Shown here piece by piece: positions 23,663-32,945 of a stretch of 64,000 bases of DNA. The translations under genes were made by a program, and so were the position numbers. Numbering within the stretch: position 1 is the stretch's first letter; every line of letters starts with the position of its first letter. This stretch comes from Phenylobacterium sp. (GTDB lineage: Bacteria; Pseudomonadota; Alphaproteobacteria; Caulobacterales; Caulobacteraceae), in NCBI RefSeq assembly GCF_019636135.1, contig NZ_JAHBYD010000003.1, forward strand, positions 185,613 through 249,612, written 5' to 3'. The notes below the pieces were generated by a model. That model searched no databases. It was not told the origin of the DNA and saw nothing but the letters and a program-made list of their open reading frames with translations.

Positions 23663-24364
23663 CGGCATGGGCTTCAGGCGGCCGCGGTCGAGGTGGAGGA
23701 CGGGGCGGGCCGAGCGGGCGACGAGGTCCTGGTCGTGGGTGGCGATGATGACCGTCGTGCCCAGCCGGTTCAGCTCGACGAACAGGCGGTAGATCCTGAG
23801 CGCCATGTCGTGGTCGACGTTGCCCGTCGGCTCGTCGGCCAGCAGGATCTCGGGCCGGTTCACGACGGCGCGGGCGATGGCGAGCCGCTGCTTCTCGCCG
23901 CCGGCCAGCGTCGGCGGCAGCGCCTGCATGCGCTGGCCCAGGCCCACCCAGGTCAGCAGCTCGGCGACGTCGTTGCGGTATTCGGACGCCTTGTGGCCGG
24001 CGATGCGCAGCGGCAACGCGGTGTTGTCGAACGCCGACAGGTGGTCCAGCAGCAGGAGGTCCTGGAAGACGACGCCGATGCGGCGCCGCACCTTGGGCTG
24101 GTCCTTGGCGGCCATGGCGGTCACGTCCTCGCCGAACAGGCGCACGGACCCGGCCGAGGGCCGCGCGGCCAGGTAGATCAGCTTCAGCAGCGAGCTCTTG
24201 CCGGCGCCGGACGGCCCGGTGACGAAATGGAACGAGCCGCGCGGCAGCGACAGGGACACGTCGCTCAGCACCTCCGGCCCGCGGCCGTAGCGCATCGAGA
24301 CGTTCGAGAAGCGGAGGATTTCGTCGGACGTCGGCGCGGCGGCGTCGCTGGCGTTTCTGGACAT
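23642..24364 (-). CDS. ftsE: Cell division ATP-binding protein FtsE
   Basis: A 240-residue ABC ATPase. Walker A is GPSGAGKSS (residues 50 to 58), the Q-loop is near VVFQDLLLL, the signature is LAGGEKQRLAIARA (a variant of LSGGQ), Walker B is ILLADEPTGNVD, and the switch His is in IIATHD. The start was chosen so as not to overlap the divergent zinc-ribbon gene; longer forms with ATG codons at 24424 or 24451 would. The C-terminal PQGPAE and the stop fall within the repeat array. Confidence 0.9.
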   Translation of the reverse strand: MSRNASDAAAPTSDEILRFSNVSMRYGRGPEVLSDVSLSLPRGSFHFVTGPSGAGKSSLLKLIYLAARPSAGSVRLFGEDVTAMAAKDQPKVRRRIGVVFQDLLLLDHLSAFDNTALPLRIAGHKASEYRNDVAELLTWVGLGQRMQALPPTLAGGEKQRLAIARAVVNRPEILLADEPTGNVDHDMALRIYRLFVELNRLGTTVIIATHDQDLVARSARPVLHLDRGRLKPMPPQGPAE

Positions 24365-24422
24365 GTGGGCCGAAATCGGCGACCTCGGACTAGAGGGTGC
24401 TGGAGCCTCCGATTCGCCCGTC

Positions 24423-25268
24423 ATGATACTGACCTGCCCAGAGTGCGCCACCAGCTATTTCGTCGATGAGCTGAACATCCCTCGGCTCGGGCGGATGGTG
24501 AAATGCACCAATTGCGCCGCGCGCTGGCGGGCCTTCCCGGAGGGCGCCGAGGCCGCGCCCGCGCCGCCCGAGGACGACCTCGTCGTAGAGGCTCCGCCCG
24601 CGCCTGCGCCGGTGGAGGACGACCTGGAGGTCGTCGCACCCCTGAAGCCCAGATCCCGCAAGCCCGGGCCGAAGGCGAAGAAGCCGGGTTCGAAGGCCGC
24701 GCTCATCGCCACGGCGGTCGTCGCGGGGCTGGTCGTCGTGGGCGGCGCGGCGGTGCTGCTGCGCGGCCAGATCGCCGGCATGGTCCCGGGCGCGGCGCCG
24801 CTGTTCGCCGCCATCGGCCTGCCGGTGAACATGCTCGGCCTCGGCATCGAGGGCGTGGTGGCCAAGGAGACGTTCGTGGGCGGCCGCCCGGTGCTGGCGG
24901 TGACGGGCGCGATCCGCTCCACCGCCGAGGCGCCCGCGATGGCGCCGCCGATCCGCATCAGCCTGCTGGACAAGGAGGGCAAGACGCTTTCCAGCCTCGT
25001 CGCCGAGCCGCTGAACGCGAAGATCCCGCCGGGCGCCAAGCGCTACTTCGCCGTCAACCTGCCCGACCCGCCGTCCGGCGCGCACGAACTGCAGATCGCC
25101 TTCGATCCCGGCGCGGGCCGCACGGTCCCGACCGGCGAGGCGCAATCGGCCCCGGTGGAGCATGCGGCTCCGGCCGCCGCCGCCCCGGTCGAGGCCCAGC
25201 CGCTGCCGGCCGGCAGCCCCGACGCGCTGCACACGCCAGCGAAGAAGCCTGACGGGCGCCATGAGTGA
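24423..25268 (+). CDS. Zinc-ribbon (MJ0042-type) membrane protein
   Basis: A 281-residue protein. Residues 4 to 31 form a zinc ribbon with two CxxC pairs (TCPECATSYFVDE and KCTNCAARW), the MJ0042/DUF3426-type N-terminus. A Pro/acidic linker follows, then one membrane helix (about residues 92 to 115) and a periplasmic beta-rich domain (ILAV.. to about residue 245). Homologues are common next to ftsE in Caulobacterales. Function unknown; envelope assembly or quality sensing is possible. Divergent from ftsE with about 58 bases between start codons. Confidence 0.75.
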   Translation: MILTCPECATSYFVDELNIPRLGRMVKCTNCAARWRAFPEGAEAAPAPPEDDLVVEAPPAPAPVEDDLEVVAPLKPRSRKPGPKAKKPGSKAALIATAVVAGLVVVGGAAVLLRGQIAGMVPGAAPLFAAIGLPVNMLGLGIEGVVAKETFVGGRPVLAVTGAIRSTAEAPAMAPPIRISLLDKEGKTLSSLVAEPLNAKIPPGAKRYFAVNLPDPPSGAHELQIAFDPGAGRTVPTGEAQSAPVEHAAPAAAAPVEAQPLPAGSPDALHTPAKKPDGRHE

Positions 25269-25785
25269 CCGGCCCGCCGTCCTGATCTCCGAGGCCGAGG
25301 TGATGGCGCGGGTGGAGGCGCTGGCGCAGGAGATCGCGCCGCGGATCGACGACGAGACGGTGGTGGTCTGTCTGCTGACCGGCGGCCTCTGGTTCGCCTC
25401 CGACCTCACCCGCGCGCTGGCGCGTTGCGGGCGGATGGTGCGGTTCGATGCGCTGTGGCTCGCGTCCTACAAGGACGAGCGCCAGTCGTCGGGGCGCTGC
25501 GAGGTGCGCGCCGACCTGCAACGGCCGATCGCGGGCCGCAAGGCGCTGGTCGTGGACGACGTGTTCGACACCGGGCTGTCGCTCTCGGAAGCCGCCCGCC
25601 TGGTGCGCGACAGCGGGGCCAGCGAGGTGCTGACCGCCGTCTTCGCCCGCAAGCCCTGGCCCACCGAACGCGCCATCGCCCCCGACTTCGTGGCCTGGGA
25701 AGCGCCGGGGCGCTTCCTCGTCGGCTACGGCATGGACGTGGCCGGCCAGATGCGCGGCCTGCCCTACATCGGGGCGATGGACTAG
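25261..25785 (+). CDS. Phosphoribosyltransferase (hypoxanthine PRT-like)
   Basis: A 174-residue protein with the PRPP-binding motif ALVVDDVFDTGLSLSEA (around residue 95) and an N-terminal strand (TVVVCLLTGGLWFASDL) typical of type I phosphoribosyltransferases, most like the hypoxanthine/xanthine group. It would salvage purine bases using PRPP. The ATG overlaps the end of the zinc-ribbon gene by eight bases, so the two form an operon. Convergent stops with the next gene overlap. Confidence 0.75.
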   Translation: MSDRPAVLISEAEVMARVEALAQEIAPRIDDETVVVCLLTGGLWFASDLTRALARCGRMVRFDALWLASYKDERQSSGRCEVRADLQRPIAGRKALVVDDVFDTGLSLSEAARLVRDSGASEVLTAVFARKPWPTERAIAPDFVAWEAPGRFLVGYGMDVAGQMRGLPYIGAMD

Positions 25786-26468
25786 GCGGCCACCGTCCGG
25801 CGGCGGCGCAGGACGCTGCCCGCGGCGCCGAAGCCCAGGATCATCATCGCCCAGGTCGCGGGCTCGGGCACGCCCGGCGGCTGGGCGATGCCGCCGATGC
25901 CGACCGTGAAGCCGTGCCAGCCCTCGCTGGTGTCGGTGAAGGTGATCGACGTGAACGTGCCCTGGAACTGCAGGACGCCGTGGACCTCGCCCGAGCCGGT
26001 GAAGCCGGTGCTCGTGCCGTTGACGCTGAACGAGCCGCAGCCCCAGTAGCCGCAGCCCTGGCTGACGACGGTGAAGGGCGCGCTGAAGTTGACGACGTTG
26101 CCGTTCCAGCTCGTGAAGGCGATGTAGGGGTCCACCACCGCCTGGCTGAAGGTGATGGTCTTCTGGCCGCCGGCGTTCAGGGCGACGATGTCGCTGCCGG
26201 TCGGGCGGTTGACGACGCCCTGGGTGTAGCCGTTGTCGGCCCAGTAGTCGGCGCCGCCGTTCGTCTGGGTGAACCAGATGGCGCCGTCGTAGGCGACGTC
26301 GACCACGTCGGAGCCGACGGTGATCGTCCCGTCCGCGTGCGTGGCGGCCGTGTTGATGGGCAGCGCGTCGCCGGTCCAGTCGGCCCAGCTCACCGTGGCG
26401 GCGTTGGCCGAACCGGCGGCGGCGAGGGTGGCGGCGGCGAAGGCGGCGGCGGCGAACTTCGTGGTCAT
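25782..26468 (-). CDS. PEP-CTERM (PEPxxWA) sorted exported protein
   Basis: A 228-residue protein with an N-terminal signal peptide (to about residue 24, SANA-AT). At the C-terminus it has a sorting tail: VPEPATWAMMILGFGAAGSV followed by RRRR. This is the PEP-CTERM/PEPxxWA signal recognised by an exosortase, which is not in this window. The middle is a beta-rich domain with paired Cys (GCGYWGCGS) and many Thr, Gly and Asn. Likely a surface or matrix protein. Two TTCGAA sites lie just upstream of the start. Confidence 0.8.
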   Translation of the reverse strand: MTTKFAAAAFAAATLAAAGSANAATVSWADWTGDALPINTAATHADGTITVGSDVVDVAYDGAIWFTQTNGGADYWADNGYTQGVVNRPTGSDIVALNAGGQKTITFSQAVVDPYIAFTSWNGNVVNFSAPFTVVSQGCGYWGCGSFSVNGTSTGFTGSGEVHGVLQFQGTFTSITFTDTSEGWHGFTVGIGGIAQPPGVPEPATWAMMILGFGAAGSVLRRRRTVAA

Positions 26469-26583
26469 GACAGGCTCCAGATTCGAACCCGCACTGTTTC
26501 GAACGGGGGCGTTGCGCGCAATCGAACTCGCCCGCCTGGGGAAAGCGTTCCCGCCGCCCGAGAATCGTCCGCCGGGCCGCGCC

Positions 26584-27870
26584 TCAGCCCTGCCAGGGCG
26601 CCGTCGCCTCGCGGGCCAGCATGTCGTCGTAGGTGGGGCGGGGGCGGACGACGGCGAACTCGGCGCCCTTCACCAGCACCTCGGGGACCAGCAGGCGCGA
26701 GTTGTACTCGCTGGCCATCGCCGCGCCGTAGGCCCCGGCGCTCATGAAGGCGACCAGGTCGCCGGCCTCCAGCGGCGGGAGCGCGCGGTCGCGGGTGAAG
26801 GTGTCGCCGGTCTCGCAGACGGGGCCGACCACGTCGTAGGCCACCGCCTCGCCCGCGCGCGGCCTGACCGGGCGGATATCGTGGAAGGCGTCGTACATGG
26901 CCGGGCGGATCAGGTCGTTCATGGCCGCGTCCAGCACCAGGAACTTCCGGCCCTCGGGGCGCTCGTGGACGTGGACGACGCGGGCGAGCAGGACGCCGGC
27001 GTTGGCGGCGATCACCCGTCCGGGCTCGAAGGCGAACTGCACGTCCAGCCCTTTCGTGGCGCGCGCGATCATGGCGGCGTAGTCGGCGGGGGAGGGCGGC
27101 TCGGGCTGGTTGAAGTAGGGCACGCCCAGGCCGCCGCCCAGGTCCAGGCGCTCCAGCGGCAGGCCCTCGGCGCGGAGGCGCTCGACGAGGCCGCGCATCT
27201 TGGCGAAGGCCGCCTCCATGGGGGCCAGGTCGGTGATCTGGCTGCCGATGTGGCAGGCGACGCCCACGGGCCGCACGCCCGCCATGTTGGCGGCGTTGGC
27301 GTAGAGCCGCTCGGCCTCGGAGAAGCTGACGCCGAACTTGTTGTCGGCCTTGCCGGTCGCGATCTTGGCGTGGCCGCCGGCCGCGACGTCGGGGTTCACG
27401 CGGATGGCGACGGGCTGGCGCTTGCCCAGCCGCTGGGCCACGCGGTCCACCAGGTGCAGTTCGGGCTCGGACTCGACGTTGATCTCGGCCACGCCGGTCC
27501 GGACGGCGAACTCCACCTCGGCCTCGGTCTTGCCGACGCCGGAGAAGACGATGCGCGCGGGCGGCACGCCGGCGGCGAGCGCGCGGCGCACCTCGCCCTC
27601 GGAGACCACGTCGGCCCCGGCGCCCAGCGCCGCCAGCGTCCGCAGCACCGCGACGTTCGAGTTGGCCTTCACCGCGAACGCGATCAGCGGGTCCTTCAGG
27701 CCCGCGCCGGCCAGGGCGTCGCGCAGCACCGTGTAGTGCCGCTCCAGCGTGGCCGACGAATAGACGTAGACCGGCGTGCCCACCGCCTCGGCGATGCGGC
27801 TGAGCGGAACGCCCTCACACGCGAGCTCGGCGCCCCCGTCTGCGCCCGCCAGAAGCTCGAAGTGATTCAT
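26584..27870 (-). CDS. lysA: Diaminopimelate decarboxylase
   Basis: A 428-residue PLP enzyme catalysing the last step of lysine synthesis (meso-diaminopimelate to L-lysine). Visible landmarks are AFAVKANSN with the PLP lysine, HIGSQITDL, LDLGGGLGVPY, FEPGRVIAANAG, and CETGDTFTRDR with the catalytic Cys. Length and order match LysA. The ATG overlaps the lptM stop (ATGA) and it is the last gene of an argH-lptM-lysA operon. Confidence 0.95.
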   Translation of the reverse strand: MNHFELLAGADGGAELACEGVPLSRIAEAVGTPVYVYSSATLERHYTVLRDALAGAGLKDPLIAFAVKANSNVAVLRTLAALGAGADVVSEGEVRRALAAGVPPARIVFSGVGKTEAEVEFAVRTGVAEINVESEPELHLVDRVAQRLGKRQPVAIRVNPDVAAGGHAKIATGKADNKFGVSFSEAERLYANAANMAGVRPVGVACHIGSQITDLAPMEAAFAKMRGLVERLRAEGLPLERLDLGGGLGVPYFNQPEPPSPADYAAMIARATKGLDVQFAFEPGRVIAANAGVLLARVVHVHERPEGRKFLVLDAAMNDLIRPAMYDAFHDIRPVRPRAGEAVAYDVVGPVCETGDTFTRDRALPPLEAGDLVAFMSAGAYGAAMASEYNSRLLVPEVLVKGAEFAVVRPRPTYDDMLAREATAPWQG

Positions 27871-28175
27871 CAGCGCGGATTGGAATAGGGGTCTGGCAGC
27901 GCCGAGGGCGGGGCCACGCCGCCGGGGCCGCTGCTGGTTCCGGGGATCGGCAGGGTGCGCGCCGGGGCCGTGTCGGTCGAGCGGTCGCGCGGATCGACGG
28001 TGTCCACCGTGCGCGACGAGTCCTGCTGGCGCTGGGCGTCGTCGGCGTCCCGGGCGGTGTTGCGCTCGGCGCCGAACAGCGGGCCGGGGCGTTCGAGCTG
28101 GCCCACCTTGCCGCAGCCCGCGAGACCGGCCGCCAGGGCCAGGGCGCTCGCCAGAACGAGATTGCGGGGGGTCAT
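27870..28175 (-). CDS. lptM: LptM-like small lipoprotein
   Basis: A 101-residue lipoprotein. The signal peptide ends LAGC and is followed by [14 protein letters not shown], the conserved CGxKGxLxxP pattern of LptM (formerly YifL), which helps LptD mature in the LPS export machine. The long Asp/Arg/Pro-rich tail is unusual compared with enterobacterial LptM. It sits between argH and lysA with ATGA overlaps on both sides, the usual neighbourhood. Confidence 0.8.
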   Translation of the reverse strand: MTPRNLVLASALALAAGLAGCGKVGQLERPGPLFGAERNTARDADDAQRQQDSSRTVDTVDPRDRSTDTAPARTLPIPGTSSGPGGVAPPSALPDPYSNPR

Positions 28176-29539
28176 GCCAGGGTGTCCTTCCAACGCTTGA
28201 TCTGCGCGCGGACCTGATCCGGCGCGGTCCCACCATAACTCTTCCGGCTGGCGGCGGATGCCCGCGGCGTCAGCACGTCGTAGACCTCCGGGCCGATGCC
28301 CTGCGACAGCGCCTGCAGCTCGCCGAGCGGCAGCTCGGAGAGGTCGCAGCCCAGCTCCTCGGCCTTCTTCACCGCCGCGCCCGTCACATGGTGGGCGTCG
28401 CGGAACGGCAGGTCCAGGGTGCGCACCAGCCAGTCGGCGAGGTCGGTGGCGGTGGAGAAGCCCGCGCCGGCCGCCTGCGCCATGCGCGGCGCCACCGGCT
28501 CCAGGTCGGCCACCATGCCGGCCATGGCGAGCAGGCTGAGCTCGAGCGCGTCGAACGCCTCGAAGGTGGGGACCTTGTCCTCCTGCATGTCCTTCGAATA
28601 GGCGAGCGGCAGGCCCTTCATGACGACGCCGAGCTGGGTGAACGAGCCCATCAGCCGCCCGACCTTGGCGCGCACCAGCTCGGCGGCGTCCGGGTTCTTC
28701 TTCTGCGGCATGATCGAGCTGCCGGTCGTGAAGGCGTCGCTCAGCCGGATGAAGCCGAACTGCGGCGTCGTCCAGATCACGATCTCCTCGGCCAGCCGCG
28801 AGAGGTGGACGCCGCAGAGCGTGGCCGCCGCCAGCGACTCCAGCGCGAAGTCGCGGTCCGAGACGCTGTCCAGCGAGTTGGCGGTCGGCCGGTCGAAGCC
28901 CAGCGCCTTCGCCGTCATCTCGCGGTGGATGGGGAAGGGCGACCCCGCCAGCGCCGCGGCGCCCAGCGGGCTCTCGTTCATGCGCCGGCGCGCGTCGGCG
29001 AAGCGGCCGGCGTCGCGGCCGAACATCTCGACATAGGCCATCAGGTGGTGGCCGAAGGTGACGGGCTGGGCCGGCTGGAGGTGGGTGAAGCCCGGCATCA
29101 GGGTGTCGGCGTGCGCCTCGGCCTGGGCGACCAGCGCCGTCTGCAGCGCCTTAAGCTGGCCGATCGTGCGGTCGCAGGCGTCGCGCACCCACATGCGGAA
29201 GTCGAGCGCCACCTGGTCGTTGCGCGAGCGCGCCGTGTGCAGCCGCCCGGCCGCCGGCCCGATCAGCTCGCGCAGGCGCGCCTCCACGTTCATGTGGATG
29301 TCCTCGAACTCCTCGCGGAACGGGAAGGTCCCGGCCGCGATCTCGGCCTCGATGGCGTCGAGCCCGCCCTGGATCGCGGCCTCGTCCTGGCTTGTAATCA
29401 CGCCGGCCTTGCGCAACATCGCGGCGTGCGCGCGGGACCCGGCGAGGTCCTGCGCGGCCAGGCGTCTGTCGAACCCGATGGAGACGTTGATCGCCTGCAT
29501 CAGCTCGGCGGGTTTGCCCGAGAACCTTCCGCCCCACAT
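28172..29539 (-). CDS. argH: Argininosuccinate lyase
   Basis: A 455-residue protein that splits argininosuccinate into arginine and fumarate. Signatures are [36 protein letters not shown], and the fumarase/lyase signature [14 protein letters not shown] chose the ATG at MWGGRF because AGGAGGG lies seven bases before it; an upstream ATG (29593) lacks any such site and would leave no room for the divergent gene's promoter. First gene of the argH-lptM-lysA operon. Confidence 0.95.
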   Translation of the reverse strand: MWGGRFSGKPAELMQAINVSIGFDRRLAAQDLAGSRAHAAMLRKAGVITSQDEAAIQGGLDAIEAEIAAGTFPFREEFEDIHMNVEARLRELIGPAAGRLHTARSRNDQVALDFRMWVRDACDRTIGQLKALQTALVAQAEAHADTLMPGFTHLQPAQPVTFGHHLMAYVEMFGRDAGRFADARRRMNESPLGAAALAGSPFPIHREMTAKALGFDRPTANSLDSVSDRDFALESLAAATLCGVHLSRLAEEIVIWTTPQFGFIRLSDAFTTGSSIMPQKKNPDAAELVRAKVGRLMGSFTQLGVVMKGLPLAYSKDMQEDKVPTFEAFDALELSLLAMAGMVADLEPVAPRMAQAAGAGFSTATDLADWLVRTLDLPFRDAHHVTGAAVKKAEELGCDLSELPLGELQALSQGIGPEVYDVLTPRASAASRKSYGGTAPDQVRAQIKRWKDTLA

Positions 29540-29593
29540 GGCCTGCCCCTCCTGGGTCGGGCGCTTGGGCGGGCCTGACGAAGACGAGGTCAT

Positions 29594-30235
29594 ATGAGCG
29601 AGAATCCGACGCCGGAGACGGGAAAGCCCAAGGGGGGGCTCCTCACCTGGGCCCTCGGGGTCGCCGCCCTCGTGGGCGTCGCGGCGGTTCTCTACATCAT
29701 CGTTCAGGCTTCCAACAACACGGCGCCGACCGCGCCGACGGCGCCGGCGGGGAAGCCCGCCGTCCCGCAGCCCGCGAGCTTCGCCAGCAAGCTGTCGACG
29801 CCCGAGACGCCGACGCCCGCGCCGGACTACGCCTTCTACGACGAAGCCGGGAAGCCGGTGAAGGTCGCCGACCTCAAGGGCAAGGTCGTGGTGCTGAACG
29901 TCTGGGCCACCTGGTGCGGCCCCTGCAAGATCGAGATGCCGACGCTGGCGAAGCTCGCCAGGGACTACGAGGGCAGGGGCGTGGAGGTGGTGGTGGTGTC
30001 GATCGACAGCGCCGAGAAGGCCACCCAGGCGCGCCTGTTCATCAGCCAGAACGCGCCGCTGAAATTCTACCACGACCGCGACATGAAGCTGCCGTTCAAG
30101 ATCAACGCGCCCGGCTTCCCGACGACGGTGATCTACGGCAAGGACGGCAATGAAGCCGCCCGCGTCGCCGGCGACGCCGACTGGTCCGCGGCCGAACCGC
30201 GGGCGGTGGTCGAGAAGGCGCTTTCCCTCCCTTGA
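29594..30235 (+). CDS. TlpA-like thiol:disulfide oxidoreductase, membrane anchored
   Basis: A 213-residue protein with one membrane helix (about residues 17 to 37), a Pro/Ala linker, then a thioredoxin domain (residues 75 to 210) with WCGPC (Cys108, Cys111) and the cis-Pro at FPTTVIYG. It works in the periplasm in disulfide exchange, for example cytochrome c maturation. Divergent from argH. The last three codons (Ser-Leu-Pro) and the TGA are part of a family C palindromic element. Confidence 0.85.
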   Translation: MSENPTPETGKPKGGLLTWALGVAALVGVAAVLYIIVQASNNTAPTAPTAPAGKPAVPQPASFASKLSTPETPTPAPDYAFYDEAGKPVKVADLKGKVVVLNVWATWCGPCKIEMPTLAKLARDYEGRGVEVVVVSIDSAEKATQARLFISQNAPLKFYHDRDMKLPFKINAPGFPTTVIYGKDGNEAARVAGDADWSAAEPRAVVEKALSLP

Positions 30236-30589
30236 TGGGGAGGGCCATCGCATATGGCATGTGGGCGGCTTGTCCGCCCGAGTCATGAACCGCAGAGATC
30301 GCGGAGATGCGCAGAGAAGCTCTCCCACGATTGTCATCCCGGTTTCGCCGCAGGCGAAGATCGGGACCCAACCGTCCGGTGCTCTGAGGTTGTTATCTGG
30401 CCCCGCTCGCCAGGGGCCGGCCCCCAACCATCGACGCACCGGAGGGTTGGGTCCCGGTCTTGGGCTACGCCCAAACCGGGATGACAAACGGGGAAAGCCT
30501 CCGCGTATCTCCGCGATCTCTGCGGTTCGACTGACGGCCTTTCGGCCGCCCGCATCCATATGCGCTCTCCCTCCCTTGATGGGGAGGGA
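30224..30589. repeat. Three inverted-repeat families nested inside one another
   Basis: The outer layer is family C (tips at 30224 to 30244 and 30568 to 30589, plus GCATATGG and GGGCGGC blocks). The middle layer, family D, has arms GAACCGCAGAGATCGCGGAG (from 30287) and its complement ending at 30528. The inner layer, family A, runs GTCATCCCGG (from 30333) to CCGGGATGAC (to 30485). The gap of about 350 bases between convergent genes contains nothing else recognisable and no gene. Confidence 0.8.
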
Positions 30590-30591
30590 AG

Positions 30592-31011
30592 CTAGGCCAG
30601 GATCGACTGCTTGGCGGCCTCGGCCTGCTGGGCGGTGAGGGTCCGGACCAGGTTCACCAGCGAGCCGCGGACCTCGGGTTGCAGCTTCTCGAACGCGGTG
30701 AGCAGCTCGAGCGCGCCGGGCGTGCGCATGCGGGTGAGGAGGTCGAGGTCCTCGGCGGTCTCCTTGTCGGCGCCGTCGAAGACGTCCATCAGGTCGGTCA
30801 CGCGGCAGCGGAGCGCACGCGCGATCTGCACCAGGCGCGAGAACGAGATCCGGTTCGCGCCGTTCTCGTACTTCTGGATCTGCTGGAAGCTGACGCCGCA
30901 CTGCTCGGCCAGGGCCTCCTGCGACATCCCGATCGTCCGCCGACGGATACGCACCGCGGCCCCGAGCGCGATGTCCATCGGATCCGGCGCCTTGGTCGAC
31001 ACCTCCGTCAT
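30592..31011 (-). CDS. XRE-family transcriptional regulator
   Basis: A 139-residue protein. Residues 20 to 75 are an XRE/Cro-C1 HTH ([20 protein letters not shown] then [13 protein letters not shown]). A C-terminal helical region of about 60 residues may mediate dimerisation. The start is supported by a GGAAGGA site about 7 bases upstream; the frame is open 13 codons further. It resembles small alphaproteobacterial regulators of the SinR/CdxA type. An A/T-rich upstream region contains AAAGCTTTT repeated twice. Confidence 0.75.
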   Translation of the reverse strand: MTEVSTKAPDPMDIALGAAVRIRRRTIGMSQEALAEQCGVSFQQIQKYENGANRISFSRLVQIARALRCRVTDLMDVFDGADKETAEDLDLLTRMRTPGALELLTAFEKLQPEVRGSLVNLVRTLTAQQAEAAKQSILA

Positions 31012-31232
31012 TCGATTTTCCTTCCCTTGAGCGGTGTCCCCGTCCGACACCGCAAGCCCAAGTTGCGACTAAAAGCTTTTGTCTTGGAACTGCAAAGCTT
31101 TTTCAGCCCTGAGGCGATCGCCGTTCAACCAGCGGGTCAAATGGGCCGACATTGCGACCGGCGGCGGTCAAGGTCTTGGTAACCGAAGCACTGCCGAACT
31201 GCGGGTCCGAAGAGTCGTGATTCCCAAGGGCC

Positions 31233-31484
31233 ATGCGCGTCATCCAACTGCACCCTCCTTTCGACCATGGCGCGGCGCTCAGGGTTCCGCCGGCGCACGA
31301 CCGGAAGAACTGGGCCGTGCTCTGGAGCTGGCTGGGCGACGAGGCGCGCTCGGTCGCCGAAGCGGCCGCGGTCCAGGTGCTGACGCCGGAGGGCCCGGTC
31401 GTCGCCCACACCGGCGACTGGATCGTGCTCTCGCACTCCGGCTCGTTCCACGTGGCCCACACGCTCCGGCCCCACGACGCCTGA
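31233..31484 (+). CDS. Small hypothetical protein
   Basis: An 83-residue protein with an AAGGG site before the start. It contains NWAVLWSWLGDEARSV and VVAHTGDWIVLSHSGSFHVA, a compact soluble domain with conserved W residues. I do not recognise the family. Divergent from the XRE regulator, which could control it. Confidence 0.5.
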   Translation: MRVIQLHPPFDHGAALRVPPAHDRKNWAVLWSWLGDEARSVAEAAAVQVLTPEGPVVAHTGDWIVLSHSGSFHVAHTLRPHDA

Positions 31485-31578
31485 TCCGGCGCAGCCCGGA
31501 GCCGACAGGCAGGGCGTCTCCCTTGCGGGCGGGAACCCATATCGCGCTATAAATCCGGCGATCGCGGAGCGTGCGGAC

Positions 31579-32652
31579 ATGACGATAGGGACGACGGCGG
31601 CAGCGAACCCCGCGCTCGACGCGTGGCGCAACCTGGTCGACCTCGACCGCCTCGCCGCGTGGATGGACGCGCGTGGGCTGGAGGCCGGCCCCATCGAGGA
31701 GGCGGCGCGGCCGCCCGGCGGCACCCAGAACATCCTGCTGAAGTTCCGCCGCGGCGAGCGCTGGTTCATGCTGCGCCGCCCGCCGCTGGCCGCGCACATG
31801 AACGGCAGCGAGACCATGCGGCGCGAGGCCCGCGTGCTGGCGGCGCTGGCCGACACCGACGTGCCGCACCCGCGCCTGATCGCCGCCGAGCCGGGCGAGG
31901 ACGTGCTGGGCGCGGCCTTCTACCTGATGGAGCCGGTCGACGGCTTCAACGCCGCCGTGGGCCTGCCGCCGCTGCACCTGGGCTCGCCGCAGGTGCGCCA
32001 CGGGATGGGCCTGGCGCTCGCCGACGGCATCGCCGCCCTGGGCCGCGTGGACCATGTCGCCAAGGGCCTGGCCGACCTCGGCCGCGCCGACGGATTCCTG
32101 GAGCGCCAGGTCGGCCGCTGGAAGAAGCAGCTCGCCAGCTACGCGCAGTACGAGGGCTGGGCCGGCCCCGGCGAGATCGAGGGCGTCGAGGCGGTTGGCG
32201 ACTGGCTGGACGCCCACCGGCCCGCGACCTTCAAGCCCGGGATCATCCACGGCGACTACCACCTGGCCAATGTGATGTACCGGTTCGACGGCCCCGAGCT
32301 GGCGGCCATCGTCGACTGGGAGCTGACCACCATCGGCGATCCCCTGCTCGACCTCGGCTGGCTTATGGCGACCTGGCCGCAGGCCGATGCGATCGCCTCG
32401 GGCGCGACGACCGTGAAGCCCTGGGACGGCTTCCCGGCCATCGAGGAACTGGTCGAGCGTTATGCCGGCCAGACCGAGCGGGACCTCTCCAACATGCGCT
32501 GGTACGGCGTGCTGGCCTGCTACAAGCTGGGAATCATCCTGGAGGGCACCCGCGCCCGGGCGGCGGCCGGCAAGGCCGAGACGGCCACCGGGGACGCCCT
32601 GCACAACCAGACGCTGGGCCTGTTCCAGCGCGCCCTGGGATGGATCGGGTAG
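31579..32652 (+). CDS. Phosphotransferase (aminoglycoside phosphotransferase fold)
   Basis: A 357-residue protein with kinase-like motifs: GGTQNILLKFRRG (N-lobe), IIHGDYHLANVMY (catalytic loop, HGDxxxxN), and IVDWELTTIGDPLLDLGW (the DxD-like metal site). This group is common in alphaproteobacteria, often beside acyl-CoA dehydrogenases, and is thought to phosphorylate small molecules or hydroxyacyl-CoA. The substrate is unknown. Confidence 0.8.
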   Translation: MTIGTTAAANPALDAWRNLVDLDRLAAWMDARGLEAGPIEEAARPPGGTQNILLKFRRGERWFMLRRPPLAAHMNGSETMRREARVLAALADTDVPHPRLIAAEPGEDVLGAAFYLMEPVDGFNAAVGLPPLHLGSPQVRHGMGLALADGIAALGRVDHVAKGLADLGRADGFLERQVGRWKKQLASYAQYEGWAGPGEIEGVEAVGDWLDAHRPATFKPGIIHGDYHLANVMYRFDGPELAAIVDWELTTIGDPLLDLGWLMATWPQADAIASGATTVKPWDGFPAIEELVERYAGQTERDLSNMRWYGVLACYKLGIILEGTRARAAAGKAETATGDALHNQTLGLFQRALGWIG

Positions 32653-32706
32653 GGCGGGAGACGTTCTGGCTGGGAACGAAGTCGCGGCTCAGCCGTAGTG
32701 AAGCTC

Positions 32707-32910
32707 ATGGAAGACGAACTGAAGACGGCGGGCGCCGTGGCGCTGGTGGGCGCGGCGATCGGCGCGGGGCTGGCCATCGGCGTCGGCCTCAGGGCCTTCA
32801 CGGCGCTGGCGGTGGCGGGCCTGACGGCCGGGGCGGCGATCGGGATCGCCTCGGGCCTCAAGTCGCGCGAGCGCATCGCGCAGCGGCGGCACGTCGCCGA
32901 GCTTAGTTAA
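32707..32910 (+). CDS. Small hydrophobic protein
   Basis: A 67-residue protein, mostly Ala/Gly with two hydrophobic stretches (about residues 8 to 27 and 30 to 50) and a basic C-terminus (SRERIAQRRH). Probably a small inner-membrane protein. A GTG nine bases upstream is an alternative start. Coding potential is moderate. Confidence 0.5.
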   Translation: MEDELKTAGAVALVGAAIGAGLAIGVGLRAFTALAVAGLTAGAAIGIASGLKSRERIAQRRHVAELS

Positions 32911-32945
32911 CGCGGGCTTAGGCGCCGATGGGGTATCCATGCCCC

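Noticed and set aside
26482..26503. tRNA T-arm-like sequence (GGTTCGAATC) upstream of the PEP-CTERM gene
   Set aside because: The flanking bases do not form a T stem, and no cloverleaf could be drawn; it is better read as two TTCGAA palindromes.
28172..30901. 909-codon frame covering argH and upstream
   Set aside because: The upstream part runs through palindromic DNA and the divergent thioredoxin gene; argH starts at the ATG with AGGAGGG.
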